Below, in pieces: positions 7,414 to 15,022 of a stretch of DNA of 33,018 bases. The notes under the pieces are model-generated. The model saw only the letters and a list, made by a program, of their open reading frames with translations. It had not been told where the DNA came from and did no database searches. The stretch's first letter is position 1, and each line of letters starts with the position of its first letter. Both the position numbers and the translations under genes were made by a program. The DNA comes from an uncultured Erysipelotrichaceae bacterium (GTDB taxonomy: Bacteria; Bacillota_I; Bacilli_A; Erysipelotrichales; Erysipelotrichaceae): positions 1 through 33,018 of the forward strand of contig CAJKOS010000006.1 of the NCBI GenBank assembly GCA_905201565.1. The letters run 5' to 3'.

Positions 7414-8385
7414 ATGAACAAGAAATATGATGTTGCTGCTCTTGGTGAATTGTTGATTGACTTTACAGATAGCGGACTTTCTCCACAGGGCAATCCTGTC
7501 CTGGAAGCAAATCCTGGTGGAGCACCATGCAATGTGCTTTCCATGCTGGCAAACCTTGGCAGAAAGACAGTCTTCCTTGGCAAGGTGGGCGATGATGGCT
7601 TTGGTCATATGCTTGATACAGCGATCAAAGAACAGGGCATTGATGATGCTGGCTTGAAGTTTGATAAGAAGATTCATACGACTCTTGCTCTTGTGCTAAA
7701 GAAAGCAGATGGCGACAGGGATTTCTCCTTCTACCGTAATCCTGGGGCAGATATTATGCTTAGTGAAGATGAGGTGGATGAAGAGCTGATACAGAATGCG
7801 TCCATCTTCCATTTTGGTTCTTTGTCTTTGACCGATGAACCGGTGCGCAGTGCTACCCACAAAGCTATCCGCATTGCCAAAGAAAATGGATTATTGATAT
7901 CTCTTGATCCTAATCTGCGTGAACCTTTATGGAATACATTGGATGAGGCAAAGGTACAGATTGACTGGGCATTACAACAGGCGGATATCCTCAAGATTTC
8001 CGATAATGAAATACAGTGGTTTACAGGGATTGAAGATTATGGTGCAGGTATTGCGAAACTGAAGGAAGACTATCCACAGCTGAAGCTCATCTGCCTGTCA
8101 CTTGGTGCAGATGGAAGCCGTGCCTATACAAAGGATGCGAGTGCTGAAATGCCGGCATATCTGCAGGAAGGTACGATTGAAACAACTGGTGCAGGTGATA
8201 CATTCTGTGCATGTATGCTCAATGCTGTATTGGAAAATGGCATTGATGGTCTTAATGACAAGATAAAACTGACAAAGATGTTACGGATGGCAAATGCGGC
8301 TGCTTCCCTTGTTACGACAAGAAAAGGGGCATTGCGCGTTATGCCATATGTGGAAGAAATTGAAGAATTCCTGAAGACAAAATAA
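7414..8385 (+). CDS. scrK: Fructokinase-type PfkB carbohydrate kinase
   Basis: A 323-residue PfkB kinase, probably phosphorylating fructose at C6. Seen: ALGELLIDFTD (9-19), the sugar-binding NPGGAPCNVLSMLANLG (33-49), GKVGDDGFG (56-64), DPNLREPLW (165-173), and the ATP/catalytic motif ETTGAGDTFCACML (256-269) with base D262. The GGAPCNVA-type motif fits bacterial fructokinases; 2-keto-3-deoxygluconate kinase is the other option. The ATG lies one base after the fruK stop, with GCAGGGG as ribosome site inside fruK; an upstream in-frame TTG was rejected. It is the second gene of a five-gene operon, 11 nt before serC. Confidence 0.82.
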   Translation: MNKKYDVAALGELLIDFTDSGLSPQGNPVLEANPGGAPCNVLSMLANLGRKTVFLGKVGDDGFGHMLDTAIKEQGIDDAGLKFDKKIHTTLALVLKKADGDRDFSFYRNPGADIMLSEDEVDEELIQNASIFHFGSLSLTDEPVRSATHKAIRIAKENGLLISLDPNLREPLWNTLDEAKVQIDWALQQADILKISDNEIQWFTGIEDYGAGIAKLKEDYPQLKLICLSLGADGSRAYTKDASAEMPAYLQEGTIETTGAGDTFCACMLNAVLENGIDGLNDKIKLTKMLRMANAAASLVTTRKGALRVMPYVEEIEEFLKTK

Positions 8386-8396
8386 GGGGGTGTCTT

Positions 8397-9500
8397 ATGG
8401 AAAAGGGGCGTGTATTGAACTTTGCGGCAGGACCTTCCTGTCTGCCTCTTGCGGTTCTTGAAAGGGCACAGAAAGAATTGTTGAATTATGAAGGAACAGG
8501 GATGTCGGTGATGGAGATGAGTCACCGCTCTCCTGTTTTTTCAAAAATCATCCATCATGCGGAGGCCTCATTCCGCAACCTGTTACATATTCCTGAAAAC
8601 TATGCTGTACTGTTTTTGCAAGGCGGGGCATCAACACAATTTTCGATGGTGCCACTGAATCTGTTGCGCCATAAAGCAGATTATATTGTTACTGGTAACT
8701 TTGCAGGAAAAGCCTTTGATGAGGCAAAGAAATATGGTGAAGTCCATGTTGCCTATGATGGAAAGGATACTGGATTTACCCATATCCCACCACAGGAGGA
8801 ACTATCACTATCATCTGATGGGGACTATGTGCACTATTGTGCAAACAATACCATCTATGGGACGCAGTGGCACTACATACCGGATACCCATGGTATTCCG
8901 TTAGTGGCGGATATGTCGAGCTGTATTGCTTCAGAACCACTGGATGTTACAAAGTTTGCCTGTATCTATGCCGGGGCACAGAAGAATCTTTCTCCAGCAG
9001 GTCTTACCATTGTCATCATACGCAAGGACATGGCAGGTCATGAACAGGCAATCACACCACTCATGCTTTCGTATCAGCGCATGATCGATAAGGAAAGTAT
9101 GTACAACACGCCACCATGTTTTCAGATCTATATGTTTTCGCTCATGATGGACTGGTTATTGGAACAGGGTGGTGTAGAAAAGATGGCAAAACGGAACAGG
9201 GAAAAGGCAGATCTTCTCTACCGTACCCTTGAACAATATCCGCTATACAGGCTCCATGCCGAAAAGGAAGCGAGATCTTTGATGAATGTGACATTCCGTA
9301 CAGGTGATGCAAAGCTTGATGATTTGTTTGTAAAAGAGGCGGAGAAGGAAGGTCTTGTCAATCTGAAGGGACATCGTCTGACAGGTGGTATGCGGGCTTC
9401 CCTTTACAATGCCATGGATATTGATGGCGTAAAGGCACTATGCACATTTGTAGAAAAGTTTGCACGGGAATATGGAGGAAATAGCCATGTACAAGGTTAA
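8397..9500 (+). CDS. serC: Phosphoserine aminotransferase
   Basis: A 367-residue PLP enzyme converting 3-phosphohydroxypyruvate and glutamate to phosphoserine. Seen: LNFAAGPSCLP (7-17), MSVMEMSHRSPVF (36-48), FLQGGASTQFSMVP (73-86), ADMSSCIAS (171-179) and AGAQKNLSPAGLT (192-204) with the PLP lysine at K196; TGGMRASLYNA near the C-terminus is the phosphate-binding arginine segment. Length is normal. The start follows a GGGGG stretch right after the scrK stop. It overlaps serA by 14 nt. Confidence 0.95.
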   Translation: MEKGRVLNFAAGPSCLPLAVLERAQKELLNYEGTGMSVMEMSHRSPVFSKIIHHAEASFRNLLHIPENYAVLFLQGGASTQFSMVPLNLLRHKADYIVTGNFAGKAFDEAKKYGEVHVAYDGKDTGFTHIPPQEELSLSSDGDYVHYCANNTIYGTQWHYIPDTHGIPLVADMSSCIASEPLDVTKFACIYAGAQKNLSPAGLTIVIIRKDMAGHEQAITPLMLSYQRMIDKESMYNTPPCFQIYMFSLMMDWLLEQGGVEKMAKRNREKADLLYRTLEQYPLYRLHAEKEARSLMNVTFRTGDAKLDDLFVKEAEKEGLVNLKGHRLTGGMRASLYNAMDIDGVKALCTFVEKFAREYGGNSHVQG

Positions 9501-10653
9501 GCTGTTAAACAATATCTCATCTTCCGCAAAGGAAATCCTGCGGGAACCGGAGTATCAGATTGGAGAAACAATAGAAAACCCGGATGCTCTGTTTGTCAGG
9601 GCGACGGATCTTCACCACTATGACTTCAACCCGGAATTGTTATGTATTGGAAGGGCTGGTATTGGTGTCAATTCCATTCCATTAGATGTATGTACAGAGA
9701 AGGGGATTGTTGTCTTTAATACACCAGGTGGTAATGCCAATGGGGTCAAGGAGTTGTTTCTGCTTGCTTTAGGTATGGCAAGTCGTGATGTGCTTGGTGG
9801 CATGCAATGGGTTTATGGCTATGATGGAAGTGATGGTCCTGTTGAGACACGCATGGAAAAGATCAAGAAACAGTTTGCCGGACCGGAATATGCCGGTAAG
9901 ACACTAGGTGTGATCGGTGCAGGTAATGTAGGCAGCCGTGTTGCCAATGTGGCATTGTCCTGCGATATGAAGGTTTATGCCTATGATCCGTATCTTTCGG
10001 CAGATGCCGCATGGGCGATTTCTAGACACGTCTTCCGGGTCAGTGACATCAATGATATTTTCAAGTATTGTGACTACATTACCCTGCATACACCTTTGAC
10101 AGATGAAACAAGGAATATGATTGATGAGGCAGCTATCGCAAAGATGAAAAATGGTGTGCGTATCATCAACCTTGCCAGGGGAGAAGTGGTCAATGAAGAT
10201 GCTATGATCAATGCTTTAAACAGTGGCAAAGTTGCCCGCTATGTGGCAGATTTTCCCACTGAAAGGCTTGTGCATACACCAAATGCGGTGTTAACACCAC
10301 ATCTTGGTGGGACAACAGTGGAGTCAGAGAGCAATTGTGCCCGCATGGCTGCCCAGGAAATGGATGAATATATCCGTTTTGGCAATATCAAAAACAGTGT
10401 GAACATGCCAACACTGATGCTGGAAAGAAGCGGCATTGCCCGCATATGCATCATTCACCGCAACCTGCCTGGTATGCTTTCCAAGATCATGCCTGTCTTT
10501 TCCAAAGACGGCATCAACATTGAAAACATGACAAACAAATCAAGGGGTTCTTTTGCCTATTCCGTCTTTGATGTCAACAGCACCGTGGACGAACAGGCAA
10601 TACAGGAGCTGAAGGATATAGAGGATGTCGTCAAGGTGAGGGTATTACGATGA
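9487..10653 (+). CDS. serA: D-3-phosphoglycerate dehydrogenase with C-terminal ACT domain
   Basis: A 388-residue NAD-dependent dehydrogenase for the first step of serine synthesis. Seen: FVRATDLH (36-43), RAGIGVNSIPLDVCTEKGIVVFNTPGG (56-82), the Rossmann motif GVIGAGNVGSRVAN (141-154), INLARGEVV with R231, VADFPTE with E259, and LTPHLGGTTVES with catalytic H272. Residues about 318-388 form an ACT domain (RICIIHRNLPGML...), usually a serine-sensing module. The start MYKVK at 9487 was preferred over upstream in-frame codons because GGAGGA lies 8 nt before it. It overlaps serC by 14 nt and larA by 4 nt (ATGA). serB is not in the window. Confidence 0.94.
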   Translation: MYKVKLLNNISSSAKEILREPEYQIGETIENPDALFVRATDLHHYDFNPELLCIGRAGIGVNSIPLDVCTEKGIVVFNTPGGNANGVKELFLLALGMASRDVLGGMQWVYGYDGSDGPVETRMEKIKKQFAGPEYAGKTLGVIGAGNVGSRVANVALSCDMKVYAYDPYLSADAAWAISRHVFRVSDINDIFKYCDYITLHTPLTDETRNMIDEAAIAKMKNGVRIINLARGEVVNEDAMINALNSGKVARYVADFPTERLVHTPNAVLTPHLGGTTVESESNCARMAAQEMDEYIRFGNIKNSVNMPTLMLERSGIARICIIHRNLPGMLSKIMPVFSKDGINIENMTNKSRGSFAYSVFDVNSTVDEQAIQELKDIEDVVKVRVLR

Positions 10654-11882
10654 AGGTGGAGATTCCTGTCGATACAGCATGTACGGTGCTGGATACAGGA
10701 GATATTGAACAAGTAAAGCTTTTAGAGATGAAAAAAGCGGTGAAAAAGCAGGATAAGGAAAAGATCATCAAAGAAGCTTTACAGCACCCGATCGGTTCAT
10801 TGCCATTAAATGAAATTGTTCATCCGAAAGAAAAGGTTGTCATAGTTACCAGTGATAGTACCAGACCATTTCCAACTCAAGTCGTGCTGCCTTATGTTGT
10901 CGAAGAATTAATCAATTCAGGTATTTCCAAAGATGATATTACGGTCATGTTTGCGATTGGCAGCCACCGGCATTTGAGCGAACAGGAAAGGAAACAACTC
11001 GCAGGAGTTGAAGTTTCTCTTGTGGATAGTGAGGAGACACGGATGCGCTATGTTGGCACTACTGCAAGGGGAACACCAGTAGAAGTGGATGAAAGGTTAT
11101 TGCTGGCAGACAGGGTCATTGTCATGGGCAATGTGGAATATCATTACTTTGCCGGTTTCTCCGGCGGGGCAAAAGCTATTGTGCCGGGGTGTGCTTCTCA
11201 TAAAACCATTTGTGCTAATCACAGCTGGATGACGCATGTGCAGGCACAGGCTGGCGTGATCAGGGGTAATCCTGTCAGGGAAGACATTGAAGAAGCAGCT
11301 TCCATGGTAAAGGTGGATTTCATCGTCAATGTTGTATTGAATACAGAAAAGGAAATTGTCAGCTGCTATGCAGGAGATGTGACTGAAGCTCATCGCAAAG
11401 CTGTGCTTGATCTCAAAAATATGTATGCATGTCCAATTTTGCATCAATATGACATTGTTGTTGTGGCAGATGGCGGTTATCCTAAAGACCGCAATCTCTA
11501 CCAGACACAGAAAGCATTGGCAAATGCTATTTACGCAATCAAAGAAGGCGGGACAATCATCCTTGTGGGCGGTTGCAGAGAAGGGTATGGCAATCCAGTA
11601 TTTGAGACGTGGATGAAGAAATATCACAGTCCTGATGAAATGATCTGTGAAATCCAAAAGCATTTTGTCCTTGGCGGACATAAGGCGGTTTCCTTTGCCA
11701 AAGCAAAGAAAAAAGCTGATCTTTATCTTGTGAGTTCTGGTATAGATGTGTCGGATACCTTTATCAAAGGAAGAAGGAATCTGCAGGATACATTTGATGA
11801 AGTTATCAAATGTAAAAACTCCCCATCTGTGCTCATCATGCCACATGGCGGTTCAACACTGCCGGTGATCAGAAATAATTGA
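10650..11882 (+). CDS. larA: LarA-family nickel-pincer 2-hydroxyacid racemase
   Basis: A 410-residue LarA homologue (DUF2088 family). LarA racemises lactate with a nickel-pincer nucleotide attached to a lysine; relatives act on other 2-hydroxyacids. Conserved features seen: TSDSTRPFP with R72, IGSHRHLS with H106, EYHYFAGFSGGAKAIVPG with H165 and cofactor lysine K175, NHSWM with H191, and NLYQTQKAL with Y284 and K288. All equivalents of the known catalytic and cofactor residues appear intact. The start overlaps the serA stop as ATGA. No larB, larC or larE cofactor genes are present here, so the cofactor must come from elsewhere. The operon position suggests a substrate linked to glycerate/serine metabolism rather than lactate, but this is inference. 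Confidence 0.85.
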   Translation: MKVEIPVDTACTVLDTGDIEQVKLLEMKKAVKKQDKEKIIKEALQHPIGSLPLNEIVHPKEKVVIVTSDSTRPFPTQVVLPYVVEELINSGISKDDITVMFAIGSHRHLSEQERKQLAGVEVSLVDSEETRMRYVGTTARGTPVEVDERLLLADRVIVMGNVEYHYFAGFSGGAKAIVPGCASHKTICANHSWMTHVQAQAGVIRGNPVREDIEEAASMVKVDFIVNVVLNTEKEIVSCYAGDVTEAHRKAVLDLKNMYACPILHQYDIVVVADGGYPKDRNLYQTQKALANAIYAIKEGGTIILVGGCREGYGNPVFETWMKKYHSPDEMICEIQKHFVLGGHKAVSFAKAKKKADLYLVSSGIDVSDTFIKGRRNLQDTFDEVIKCKNSPSVLIMPHGGSTLPVIRNN

Positions 11883-11926
11883 AGTCTTATCATAATAGTG
11901 AATGAATATCTCCTAATGGCTCGTAT

Positions 11927-12130
11927 TTGGCGCTTACTCTTGACGAATCAGATATTCACTGTTCGCAAAATCATGAAGAAGTTGAAGAAGCGCATGCGCA
12001 TGGTATGTCTATAGGCAGATACCGGGCGTGGAAAGCACTGCAGGATGAGGTCGGTGAAGAGGAGTTTGCAAAGATGGATATGCAGGAAATCCATGACATG
12101 ATGGGAAAAGGACATCATGGCAGAAACTGA
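11927..12130 (+). pseudogene. Short ORF, probable C-terminal remnant of an anti-sigma (RsgI-like) or related protein
   Basis: A 67-codon open frame with only a TTG start and no ribosome site. Residues about 18-60 (HEEVEEAHAHGMSIGRYRAW then KMDMQEIHDMM) resemble the charged tail found at the C-terminus of many Firmicute anti-sigma/RsgI-like proteins (pattern A-x-x-x-G-hS-hG-R/K-Y...EI). Only 44 nt separate it from larA, so any N-terminal part is missing. The tail ends convergently, overlapping the next gene's stop by 16 nt. It could also be a genuine small protein. Confidence 0.4.
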
Positions 12131-12885
12131 CATTGAAAATCCTGGATGATATGATGCAGCATATGCTGTTTGAAGGTGAGATATGCCTGTCTTTCTTCTG
12201 GAAGGACAGGTTTTTTCTTGTTTAATGCATTGAGAAATGCCATAGCCTGCAGATCATTGTTTCCCGGACAGTTTTTGATGGATGGAACAGAATACCCGGT
12301 GATCCATATATCATACATACCAGCTGGTGAATTGCCATGACGGTCTTTAATCTGCTTCTCCTGTTCTGACATTTCACATTCAACAAGGATAAGCTGTAAG
12401 AAGGGGGGAAGAAGAATTTCTGCTTCATCCACTTTTGCATAAGAAGGAAGAAATATGCCCATGTCAAGACATGGTAAACCTTGAGGAATATGAAAACGCA
12501 TAAGGACGATGCCTTCCTTGTCGCCATAAGCATCAAGAAAACCATTTTTTGATGTTGAGGTAAAGGCGATTGTACGACTTTCTGTTTTTAATAAATGAAA
12601 GTCATAGAGGCGTTCTACCCGGTATGTGATGATGTCATTTGGACAAGGTGTTTCCCGGATTGCTGCAAAAAGGTTGTGAATGATGTGTAAGACTTCTTCT
12701 TTCCGGGAAATAAAAGCAGGATTGAGAAATTTGTTTTCTCTAACTTTGATTTCTTCGTTTTCCACAGCAGGGAAAAACAAGGCATTAAGGGTGATATATG
12801 CTTTGTTATCGCCAAGCAATGGATCATTTCCTGAAACATCACCTTCATAATACTGTACTGCCTGTATTAGTTCTTCTGTTTTCAT
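12115..12885 (-). CDS. Candidate R-S-E class mono-ADP-ribosyltransferase domain protein
   Basis: A 256-residue cytoplasmic-looking protein (no signal peptide or membrane segment) starting at an ATG preceded by AGGAT. Three motifs in the right order and spacing match arginine-specific ADP-ribosyltransferases: TYRVER with R89 (NAD-binding Arg), AFTSTSKNG with S110-T111-S112 (STS motif), and DEAEILLPP with E154-x-E156 (catalytic ExE and the usual LLPP that follows). The N-terminal 80 residues and C-terminal 90 have no recognised domain. No immunity gene, macrodomain or secretion system is adjacent, so target and role are unknown. Neighbours are the convergent remnant and the co-oriented DUF1846 gene, separated by a terminator. 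Confidence 0.6.
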   Translation of the reverse strand: MKTEELIQAVQYYEGDVSGNDPLLGDNKAYITLNALFFPAVENEEIKVRENKFLNPAFISRKEEVLHIIHNLFAAIRETPCPNDIITYRVERLYDFHLLKTESRTIAFTSTSKNGFLDAYGDKEGIVLMRFHIPQGLPCLDMGIFLPSYAKVDEAEILLPPFLQLILVECEMSEQEKQIKDRHGNSPAGMYDIWITGYSVPSIKNCPGNNDLQAMAFLNALNKKKPVLPEERQAYLTFKQHMLHHIIQDFQCQFLP

Positions 12886-13007
12886 AGATAAATCCTAGCA
12901 CGAAAAAAGAAATGAAGTACAAGTAATCAAGTAACAGTTCTAAAAACCGTATAGTCATCATTTTGCAGGAATGTGCCGCATGAGACCGCATGCTTTTTTC
13001 TAAACTG

Positions 13008-13032
13008 AAAAAGATGGTTCTTGTGAACCATC
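13008..13032 (-). terminator. Rho-independent terminator of the DUF1846 gene
   Basis: On the minus strand an 8-bp stem GATGGTTC/GAACCATC (13025-13032 with 13013-13020) is followed by five T's (A's at 13008-13012). It begins 6 nt after the DUF1846 stop. Confidence 0.85.
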
Positions 13033-13038
13033 CTTATA

Positions 13039-14523
13039 TTAGCGCTTATGATACAGTTTCTGCTGTTGGTAACGGGGATCCATTGTAACATTGATGCCAA
13101 GTCTCTGGTAGATACTTGCGTCTTCCAGCGGTAACATCACCGTACAGTGTGCTTCAGAACCTTTCAGTGAGCGAAGCTCGGCAAGTGCCTTTGCGGCATT
13201 TTCGTTTTTCTTTGCGGTGATGGCAAGGGCGATAAGCAATTCATCGGAATGCAGTCGCGGATTATGATTGCCGAGATCATTTACTTTGAGGTTTTGAATC
13301 GGTACGACTTCTTCCGGATCGATGAGCAGTGCTTCTTTGCTGATGCCTGCCATAGTTTTAAGGGCATTGATCAATGCGGCAGAAGAAGGTCCAAACAGGG
13401 AAGAAGTCTTGCCTGTCACAATTCTTCCATCTGGAAGTTCAATAGCCATAGCCGGTTCACCAGTTTCTGCTTCTTTATTGCGGGCAGCTTCCACAACCCT
13501 GCGGTCTAATGGGGTAATACCACACTCACTCATCAGGCGGTTGATCTTATGTACTGCATTTTCGGATACTTTTTCAATCTTGTATTCACAATATGTCTTG
13601 AAGTAGCGGCGGATGATTTCTTCCTTGGCTGCAGCACGGGCTGCTTCATCATCGACGATGCAGTAACCGACCATGTTGACACCCATATCGGTAGGTGACT
13701 TGTAAGGTGACTCCTGCATGATGCGTTCAATGATGCGGTTGAGTACCGGGAAGATTTCAATATCGCGGTTGTAGTTGATGGCAACTTCACCATAGGCTTC
13801 CAGATGATACTGGTCAATCATATTGATGTCGTTGAGATCAGCGGTTGCGGCTTCATAGGCAAGGTTGACCGGATGCTGGAGCGGAAGGTTCCATACCGGG
13901 AATGTTTCAAACTTCGCATACCCTGCTTTAATGCCATGCTGGTAGTCGTGGTACATCTGGGAAAGGCAGGTAGCCATCTTGCCAGAACCAGGACCTGGTG
14001 CGGTCACCACAACGAGGTTGCGGGTTGTTTCCGCATATTCATTTCTGCCAAGACCTTCTTCAGAAACGATGTGGTCAACATCGGTAGGATAACCGGCAAT
14101 CGGATAGTGGAAGACACAGGCAACACCTGCTTCTTCCAGTGTCTTTTTGAAGATGCTGACACCTGGCTGGTTAGCATACTGGGTGATGACAACATTATGG
14201 CAATACAGATCGAGTTCATTGAAGGCATCGAGCAGTCTGAACACTTCCTGGTCATAACCGATGCCAAGGTCTCCTCTTGCCTTTGCCTGTTCAATGTCAT
14301 TGGCATTGATACAGATGATGAGTTCAACCTGATCTTTCAGTTCTGTTAACAGTCTGATCTTGTTATTTGGTTCATAGCCGGGAAGGACACGTGCCGCATG
14401 GAAGTCTTCGAACATCTTTCCGCCGAATTCCATGTACAGTTTTCCATCGAACATACCGATGCGCTCAAGGATTTTATCTCTCTGCAGATTTAAATATTTT
14501 TCTGAATCAAAAGCTTTATTCAT
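13039..14523 (-). CDS. DUF1846 family protein
   Basis: A 494-residue protein of the DUF1846 family, widespread in anaerobic Firmicutes, with crystal structures for some members but no established function. Seen: [20 protein letters not shown] (25-44), [15 protein letters not shown] (45-59), and a P-loop-like [20 protein letters not shown] (175-194), in which GPGSGK (177-182) suggests phosphate or nucleotide binding. The C-terminal third is helical and ends [12 protein letters not shown]. The ATG at 14523 has GGAG 10 nt upstream; a GTG two codons earlier is in frame but too close to that site. Single-gene unit with its own terminator; divergent from the sigma-like gene. Confidence 0.9.
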   Translation of the reverse strand: MNKAFDSEKYLNLQRDKILERIGMFDGKLYMEFGGKMFEDFHAARVLPGYEPNNKIRLLTELKDQVELIICINANDIEQAKARGDLGIGYDQEVFRLLDAFNELDLYCHNVVITQYANQPGVSIFKKTLEEAGVACVFHYPIAGYPTDVDHIVSEEGLGRNEYAETTRNLVVVTAPGPGSGKMATCLSQMYHDYQHGIKAGYAKFETFPVWNLPLQHPVNLAYEAATADLNDINMIDQYHLEAYGEVAINYNRDIEIFPVLNRIIERIMQESPYKSPTDMGVNMVGYCIVDDEAARAAAKEEIIRRYFKTYCEYKIEKVSENAVHKINRLMSECGITPLDRRVVEAARNKEAETGEPAMAIELPDGRIVTGKTSSLFGPSSAALINALKTMAGISKEALLIDPEEVVPIQNLKVNDLGNHNPRLHSDELLIALAITAKKNENAAKALAELRSLKGSEAHCTVMLPLEDASIYQRLGINVTMDPRYQQQKLYHKR

Positions 14524-14624
14524 ATGCACAAATCTCCAACGCGTTCCATTTTAGCATCAAAGCAGAAATAATTTTTAAAAAAATGTGAGGAATATTGAGG
14601 ATTACTGCAATAAAGAAAGTGTAA

Positions 14625-14636
14625 GGCAAATTTGCC
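14625..14636. promoter_or_regulatory. Perfect 12-bp palindrome, candidate operator or translation-control site
   Basis: GGCAAATTTGCC reads the same on both strands and ends 1-2 nt before the GGAAGGAG ribosome site of the sigma-like gene at 14651. The position suits autoregulation or an RNA hairpin near the ribosome site; no regulator is identified. Confidence 0.3.
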
Positions 14637-14650
14637 GGAAGGAGAATTGT

Positions 14651-15022
14651 ATGCAGAGTTGTGAAAGAAAGATGCAGCAGATGAAAGCGGACTGCCACAC
14701 ATATGGCTTGTCCCTGGCACGATTGCGCCTTCTCGAAGAGAAGGTTCAAAGAGGAGGTGAAAGTGCAAAGCTCAGGAAGGAGAGAAGAAGACTTGAGAAG
14801 ACATTAGCGCGCACCGAAGCCCTTCTCGATGAGGTGGAGGAAAACTGTGGTGGCAGGATGCGTGACCTCCTCTTGCGGGTACTCTGTCTGAAACAGAAAC
14901 CAGAAGAGGTCGCAAGGGAACTGGACATGGATGAAAGCACCATGGCTTTAGCGATAGACACCTGCCTGTTTGAGGTGGTTGTAGACCACCTGCACATGAA
15001 AGGAGAGAGTTCCTATGCGTAA
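14651..15022 (+). CDS. Small coiled-coil/HTH protein resembling sigma factor region 4
   Basis: A 123-residue cytoplasmic protein starting at the ATG after AAGGAGAATTGT; an in-frame GTG 66 nt upstream has no ribosome site. Residues about 1-75 are charged and helical (RLRLLEEKVQRGG, then KERRRLEKTLARTEALLDEV), likely a coiled coil. Residues about 78-112 (RVLCLKQKPEEVARELDMDE followed by STMALAIDTCLFEVV) have the pattern of a sigma-70 region 4 helix-turn-helix. The N-terminus carries two cysteines. It overlaps the next gene by 8 nt, so the two are translationally coupled. It may be a regulator of the surface-protein gene; I do not recognise the exact family. Confidence 0.75.
   Translation: MQSCERKMQQMKADCHTYGLSLARLRLLEEKVQRGGESAKLRKERRRLEKTLARTEALLDEVEENCGGRMRDLLLRVLCLKQKPEEVARELDMDESTMALAIDTCLFEVVVDHLHMKGESSYA

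Noticed and set aside
12970..12999. Plus-strand GCATG/CATGC hairpin followed by T's between the ADP-ribosyltransferase and DUF1846 genes
   Set aside because: Stem of only five pairs and no plus-strand transcript to end there; not called as a terminator.
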